Shown one piece after another: positions 34,844 through 38,507 of a DNA stretch of 38,507 nucleotides. The DNA comes from Desulfovibrio sp. OttesenSCG-928-G15 (lineage in GTDB: Bacteria > Desulfobacterota > Desulfovibrionia > Desulfovibrionales > Desulfovibrionaceae). The stretch lies in NCBI GenBank assembly GCA_030266525.1, contig JAJDIC010000013.1, forward strand, positions 1 through 38,507, read 5' to 3'. The number at the start of each line of letters is the position of its first letter. The first letter of the stretch is position 1. A program made the position numbers and the translations under genes. The notes under the pieces were generated by a model. The model searched no databases. It was given only the letters and a program-made list of their open reading frames with translations, and was not told where the DNA came from.

Positions 34844-36346
34844 CTACAAATCCGACGGCGCGTAGGTCGTTTCCGGGTCTTCAAAGGCGGTATACGCGGC
34901 TGCATACATCAGGTCTACCGTGCCTACCGGGCCGTTACGCTGTTTGCCTATGATTATTTCGGCCTTGTCCACGAGCGGGCGGTCTTCAACTTTTACGTAA
35001 GCTGCTTCGCGGTAAATAAACATGATAACGTCGGCGTCCTGCTCGATAGCGCCGGATTCCCGCAGGTCCGAGAGCATGGGTCTGCGTTTGTCGCCGGTGC
35101 GCTCTTCCAGTTTGCGGTTAAGCTGTGAAAGCGCGATTACCGGAATGTTCAGCTCCTTGGCCATGGCTTTGAGGTTGCGCGAGATATCGGAAATTTCCAG
35201 TTCGCGCGAGTCGGTCTTGCGGCTTGAGCGCATGAGCTGCAAATAGTCGATAACCACCAGGCCGATGTTTTTCTCGATTTTCAGCCTTCGGGTGCGGGCA
35301 CGCATTTCCAGAGTGGAAAGCGAAGGTGAATCGTCAATGAATATGGGTGCGTTGCTGAATACTTCCCCGGCGTCGTGCAGGTTCAGCCAGTCGTCATCCG
35401 TCAGGCGGCGGCTGCGGCGCAGGCGCGATACATCCACCTTGCCCCAGGCGCAGAGCATGCGCATGATAAGCTGCTGCATGCTCATTTCCAGTGAATAGAT
35501 GAGCACGCCGGTTCCGGCGCGGATGGCCGCACGCATGGCTATGTTCAGGGCAAAGGCGGTTTTGCCCATGGAAGGGCGGGCCGCGATGATAATCAGGTCG
35601 GAAGGTTGCAGGCCGCTGGTCATGTAGTCCAGACGGGAATAACCGGTGGGCACGCCGGTGAGCACGTCGCCGTCGTTGGCTCTGGCCTGTAACTCATCAA
35701 AGGTGATTTTTGTCAGTTCCGCCGCGTCTTTGTAGGTACGGCCGGAGCTTCGCTGGGAAATGGCGAAAATGCTCTGCTCCGCTTCGTTGAGCAATACGCG
35801 CACATCCTGCCCCGGCTCATAGCTTTCGGCAATAATGTCCGCGCAGGAAGAAATGAGGTGGCGCGACATGGCCTTGTCACGCACGAGCGTTGCGTAATAT
35901 TCGGCGTTGGCGGCAGAAGCCACGCCCCGGGCCAGTTCAGCCAGATACACGGCGCCGCCCACCTCTTCCAGGCGCGAAGAAGCTTTCAGGTTTTCCGCAA
36001 CGGAAATAAGGTCAACCGGGATGCTTTTGGAAAAGAGTTCTTTAAAGGCGGAAAAAATAAAGCGGTGGGCCGGAAGGTAAAAGTCGTCCTCCCCCAGTAT
36101 GTCCACCAGAGTGTAGATGGTGTCCGGCTTTAAAAATACCCCCCCAAGCACGGCCTGTTCGGCCTCAATGCTGTGGGGGGGAACATTACGCAGAAGGTCG
36201 GGCGAAACATCGCCCTGCCCGCCTGCCGCATGACCGCCCCCGGCCCCTCCCCCATAAGAGAAGGAACCGGCAGAGCCGTCATTCGATTGCTTATTCCTCG
36301 TCCGCCGGGGCGGATTCAGCTTGTTGTTCGGGCTGTTCGACTGCAT
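34844..36346 (-). CDS. dnaB: Replicative DNA helicase DnaB
   Basis: The helicase core is clear: the N-terminal domain starts at SPDLLRNVPPHSIEAEQAVL, and the RecA-like domain has Walker A ARPSMGKTAFAL and the VVIDYLQLM and ALSQLNRKLEER motifs. DnaB unwinds DNA ahead of the fork with DnaG primase. The start is uncertain. All four ATGs between the rplI stop and the core are out of frame, and no in-frame GTG or TTG exists there. The nearest in-frame ATG (36346) lies inside rplI and gives 500 residues with a Gly-rich leader and a 56-base overlap. A base error in one of the G-runs near 36230-36250 is the alternative. Confidence 0.9.
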   Translation of the reverse strand: MQSNSPNNKLNPPRRTRNKQSNDGSAGSFSYGGGAGGGHAAGGQGDVSPDLLRNVPPHSIEAEQAVLGGVFLKPDTIYTLVDILGEDDFYLPAHRFIFSAFKELFSKSIPVDLISVAENLKASSRLEEVGGAVYLAELARGVASAANAEYYATLVRDKAMSRHLISSCADIIAESYEPGQDVRVLLNEAEQSIFAISQRSSGRTYKDAAELTKITFDELQARANDGDVLTGVPTGYSRLDYMTSGLQPSDLIIIAARPSMGKTAFALNIAMRAAIRAGTGVLIYSLEMSMQQLIMRMLCAWGKVDVSRLRRSRRLTDDDWLNLHDAGEVFSNAPIFIDDSPSLSTLEMRARTRRLKIEKNIGLVVIDYLQLMRSSRKTDSRELEISDISRNLKAMAKELNIPVIALSQLNRKLEERTGDKRRPMLSDLRESGAIEQDADVIMFIYREAAYVKVEDRPLVDKAEIIIGKQRNGPVGTVDLMYAAAYTAFEDPETTYAPSDL

Positions 36347-36827
36347 TGGCGGCCTGAGCTTCCTCTTCTTCTTCAATGTGTGACTTTTCCGCCACAACAG
36401 ACAGGGCCAGTTGCGCCACCACATCGGCATGCAGGCGCACGCGGATGGGGTATTCGCCAAGAGCGCGGATGGGGGCATCCAGAAGAATGCGCCTGCGGTC
36501 CACTTCCACACCCTTTTCTGCCAAAGCTTCGGCAATCATGGTGGCGGTAACGGAACCGTAAAGCTTGTCATTGTCGCCCACGCGCATGGATATAGCCACA
36601 GGGGTGGCGGCGATTTTCTGGGAAAGCCCGGAAGCTGTGCTGCGCAGTGCCTCTGCGTTGGCCTGAAGCTTTTTGCGCTCCAGTTCAAACACCTTGAGGT
36701 TGGACGGCGTAGCCAGCATGGCAAAGCCCTGGGGGAGCAGATAGTTACGCCCGTAACCGGGTTTCACTTCCACCAAGTCTCCGAGCCTGCCGAGATTTTC
36801 AACATCTGTGCGTAAAATGACTTTCAT
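36291..36827 (-). CDS. rplI: 50S ribosomal protein L9
   Basis: The 178-residue L9 begins MKVILRTDVENLGRLGD and has the signature VKPGYGRNYLLPQGFAMLAT, a long helix (ELERKKLQANAEAL), and the C-terminal rRNA-binding lobe. An acidic tail rich in Glu and Gln follows (VEQPEQQAESAPADEE), longer than in typical L9. The start is the ATG at 36827 with GGAGG seven bases upstream; an ATG two codons earlier sits too close to the ribosome site. It stabilises the L1 stalk region. Gene order rpsF-rpsR-rplI-dnaB is a conserved bacterial arrangement. Confidence 0.95.
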   Translation of the reverse strand: MKVILRTDVENLGRLGDLVEVKPGYGRNYLLPQGFAMLATPSNLKVFELERKKLQANAEALRSTASGLSQKIAATPVAISMRVGDNDKLYGSVTATMIAEALAEKGVEVDRRRILLDAPIRALGEYPIRVRLHADVVAQLALSVVAEKSHIEEEEEAQAANAVEQPEQQAESAPADEE

Positions 36828-36838
36828 GATCATCCCTC

Positions 36839-37102
36839 CTACAGCACGCTTTTCTTCTTGACGTCGCTTGCGTGCGTCGCGGTGTAGATCATGAGGGCCA
36901 TTTGACGGGAGCGCTTGATTTCCGTGGTAAGCTGGCGCTGATGGTAGGCGCAGGTGCCGGTGATGCGGCGGGCAATGATCTTGCCGCGCTCACTCACGAA
37001 ATCACGCAGAATGTCCGGGCGCTTGTAGTTCAGGGGAAGTTCCTTATCCGCGCAGAAGCGGCAAAACTTGCGCCGGGGAGTGAATTTTTTCTTGAAAGCC
37101 AT
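36839..37102 (-). CDS. rpsR: 30S ribosomal protein S18
   Basis: The 87-residue S18 has the FCRFCAD cysteine motif, the RNA-binding stretch [18 protein letters not shown], and [20 protein letters not shown]. It forms a heterodimer with S6 on the 30S platform. The ATG overlaps the rpsF stop (TAATG), so the two are translated together in equal amounts, as their complex needs. The C-terminal tail beyond ALMIYTATH is longer than in E. coli S18. Confidence 0.96.
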   Translation of the reverse strand: MAFKKKFTPRRKFCRFCADKELPLNYKRPDILRDFVSERGKIIARRITGTCAYHQRQLTTEIKRSRQMALMIYTATHASDVKKKSVL

Positions 37103-37413
37103 TACGCAGCTACCTCCTCTTTCGCTTCTTCGGCCAACTTCACAGTAATGAACTTGAACACGCCTTCCGCAATGCGGATGTTGCGCTCAAGCTCTTTCAC
37201 CAGTGCGCCGGGGGCAGCGTATTCAAGGCGAACATAAAAGCCGCGCATCTGCTTCTGCACAGGGTAGGCAAGGTCGCGCATGCCCCATACATCTTCCAGC
37301 AGCATCTTTCCGCCTTCGCGTTCGATAATGGCCTTGAAGCCGTCCACAAGGGCGGTTCTGGCATCGGTCGAAAGCTCGGGAGAAAGGAGCAGCAGGGTTT
37401 CAAACTGTCTCAT
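37102..37413 (-). CDS. rpsF: 30S ribosomal protein S6
   Basis: The 103-residue S6 begins [19 protein letters not shown] and contains the beta-alpha-beta core and the S18-binding face ([19 protein letters not shown]). The start is ATG 37413 with AAGGAG six bases upstream; an upstream frame to 37500 is leader RNA, not protein. It leads the rpsF-rpsR-rplI-dnaB operon and has a structured leader and promoter upstream. Confidence 0.96.
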   Translation of the reverse strand: MRQFETLLLLSPELSTDARTALVDGFKAIIEREGGKMLLEDVWGMRDLAYPVQKQMRGFYVRLEYAAPGALVKELERNIRIAEGVFKFITVKLAEEAKEEVAA

Positions 37414-37435
37414 GGATATCTCCTTTGGGCAAATG

Positions 37436-37525
37436 GCCTGTATCGCAATACAGGCAGGATCATGCGCCCGACCACCGGGCGCACGTTGAACAAGAGTCAA
37501 TAGGGGAAAAGTACCGGCCTGTCAA
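37436..37525 (-). promoter_or_regulatory. rpsF promoter and structured leader
   Basis: On the minus strand TTGACA (37520-37525) and TATTGA (37497-37502) are spaced by 17, so transcription should start near 37490. The ~77-base leader holds two perfect hairpins: GCGCCCG/CGGGCGC (37464-37482) and an 8-base stem (37436-37455, loop of four). In many bacteria the S6:S18 complex binds its own leader to repress translation. I cannot confirm the specific binding motif here, so that function is inferred. Confidence 0.55.
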
Positions 37526-37670
37526 CGGGCAATGTAGGAATGCAGCAATTCCATTGTACTCGCGCAGCAAATGCTATGAGAGCTTCCGCCCGCTCCCCCG
37601 CAAGATGCTGCCGCCACGTGTCCCGGCGAAAGGGGCGCACGGGGGCTGACCGGTCATCGCAAAAGCGTTG

Positions 37671-38465
37671 TCATGGCGCGAAAACCGTGCGCGAGCGGGC
37701 CAGTTCCGCGCCGTCAGAGCGCCTGCGCAAAGAATGCACATACGAGCCGGGAACAGCGGCTTCGGCCTGGGTGTAAGAGCACACCTCGTCGCCGCGCACG
37801 GCCTCCGCCCGGAAAATGAGGTCGAGACGGCCAAGGTTCTGCCTGGGCAGCGCAGTGGTGTGGGCCGGAGACGCGACAGGTTCATGCACGGGAGCGCCGT
37901 GCATGAAAACATCTGCCGCTTCCAGGGAAAAATCCACATAGCGCCCGTTATTGACATGCAAATTCTGGTCAATGTCCGCAAGGCGCACCGGAAAAACCGG
38001 TCCGGGTACGGCTTCACTCTGCACCGCGTGAATACGGATGTCGCCGTCATCTTGCGCTTTGGGGGGATTTTCCGGTTGCAGTTCCATGATATATTCCGGC
38101 AGCCGTTCGATTTTGCGGCTTTGGGTGCCCATGACAACCCACTGGGTCACGGCAGTTGCCAGCACATGGTCATTTGCGTCAAACAGAAGAAAATCGCGCC
38201 GGAACTGGGCCCGCTCCACGCTGACCGGCCAGGTGTCAACGCGTACGGGGCATTCCGCGCCGGGGCGGGCGTTGAGGCAAAGGCGCATTTTCACCAGCAC
38301 CCAGGCCAGATTTTCCTTCTGCAGGCGCGCAAGGCCCACGCCAAGGGAGTCGGCGTGTTTTCCGGCCGCCTCTTCCATATAGTTGCAAATGCACTGCACC
38401 CGCACCAGCCGGTCCGGCCCAAGCTCATGCTGGCGGGTCATGAAATGTTCTGTGTGTATGGTCAT
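37671..38465 (-). CDS. Acyl-ACP thioesterase
   Basis: The 264-residue protein has two hotdog domains. The first holds VQCICNYMEEAAGKHADSLG and ENLAWVLVKM; the second holds the catalytic-type segment LADIDQNLHVNNGRYVDF, which keeps the Asn/His residues of FatA/FatB-like and bacterial acyl-ACP thioesterases. It should release free fatty acids from acyl-ACP; chain length is not predictable here. A strong terminator sits just upstream of its start at the window's right edge, so it probably has its own short promoter region. It stands alone, 170 bases before the rpsF promoter area. Confidence 0.88.
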   Translation of the reverse strand: MTIHTEHFMTRQHELGPDRLVRVQCICNYMEEAAGKHADSLGVGLARLQKENLAWVLVKMRLCLNARPGAECPVRVDTWPVSVERAQFRRDFLLFDANDHVLATAVTQWVVMGTQSRKIERLPEYIMELQPENPPKAQDDGDIRIHAVQSEAVPGPVFPVRLADIDQNLHVNNGRYVDFSLEAADVFMHGAPVHEPVASPAHTTALPRQNLGRLDLIFRAEAVRGDEVCSYTQAEAAVPGSYVHSLRRRSDGAELARSRTVFAP

Positions 38466-38473
38466 TGTATTTG

Positions 38474-38507
38474 AAAAATCCCGGCTCGGCAGTACGCCAA
38501 GCCGGGA
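38474..38507 (-). terminator. Terminator of a gene beyond the right edge
   Basis: On the minus strand TCCCGGCT and AGCCGGGA pair (38479-38486 with 38500-38507, plus an inner GGC/GCC), followed by ATTTTTC. It would end a minus-strand transcript that starts outside the window, only 8 bases before the thioesterase start. Confidence 0.7.

Overview
The window reads as a chromosomal segment of a GC-rich, Desulfovibrio-like sulfate reducer (Desulfovibrionaceae). The main pointers are a lactate oxidation locus in Desulfovibrio style (lactate permease, FAD-linked dehydrogenase, LutC-like protein, fused LutB/LutA-like iron-sulfur protein), a TunR-type tungstate/molybdate regulator (a family described from sulfate-reducing deltaproteobacteria), and an rpsU...dnaG-rpoD gene order. 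This assignment is inferred from gene content; no rRNA gene is present.

Layout. 1-5550: lactate use. A partial glcD-like dehydrogenase and lctP lie on the minus strand, and the LUD-domain genes are divergent on the plus strand, with a 710-base control region between. 5550-10110: a large soluble hybrid histidine kinase followed by an HD-GYP response regulator. 10111-10463: a very strong terminator and a three-copy palindromic repeat. 10463-17302 (minus strand): rpsU, yqeY, mutS2, dnaG and rpoD, with dnaG carrying an apparent frameshift in a run of ten G. 17559-22983 (minus strand): folK, a YHS protein, a HisD-like protein, an EF-G paralog, ksgA, HU and a small membrane protein. 23073-23575 and 34276-34728: two inverted copies of a structured non-coding repeat with terminal inverted repeats. 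Between these copies lie xerD, a dihydropyrimidinase, an M20 carbamoyl-amidohydrolase, a LEA-like repeat lipoprotein, a DHH-CBS-nucleotidyltransferase fusion, tunR and a Tat-type amidase. 34844-37413 (minus strand): rpsF-rpsR-rplI-dnaB. 37671-38465 (minus strand): an acyl-ACP thioesterase.

How the genes work together. Lactate is imported by LctP and oxidised by the FAD dehydrogenase and/or the Lut-type proteins. Dihydropyrimidinase and the M20 hydrolase can act in sequence on dihydropyrimidines or hydantoins. The minus-strand block is mostly information processing: translation (S21, S6, S18, L9, EF-G paralog, KsgA), replication (DnaG, DnaB) and transcription (RpoD).

The most unusual item is the pair of ~450-500 base repeats. 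Each has imperfect ~25-base terminal inverted repeats, several internal hairpins that are kept in both copies, and no coding capacity. They flank about 10.7 kb in inverted orientation. No CRISPR array, tRNA or rRNA gene was seen.
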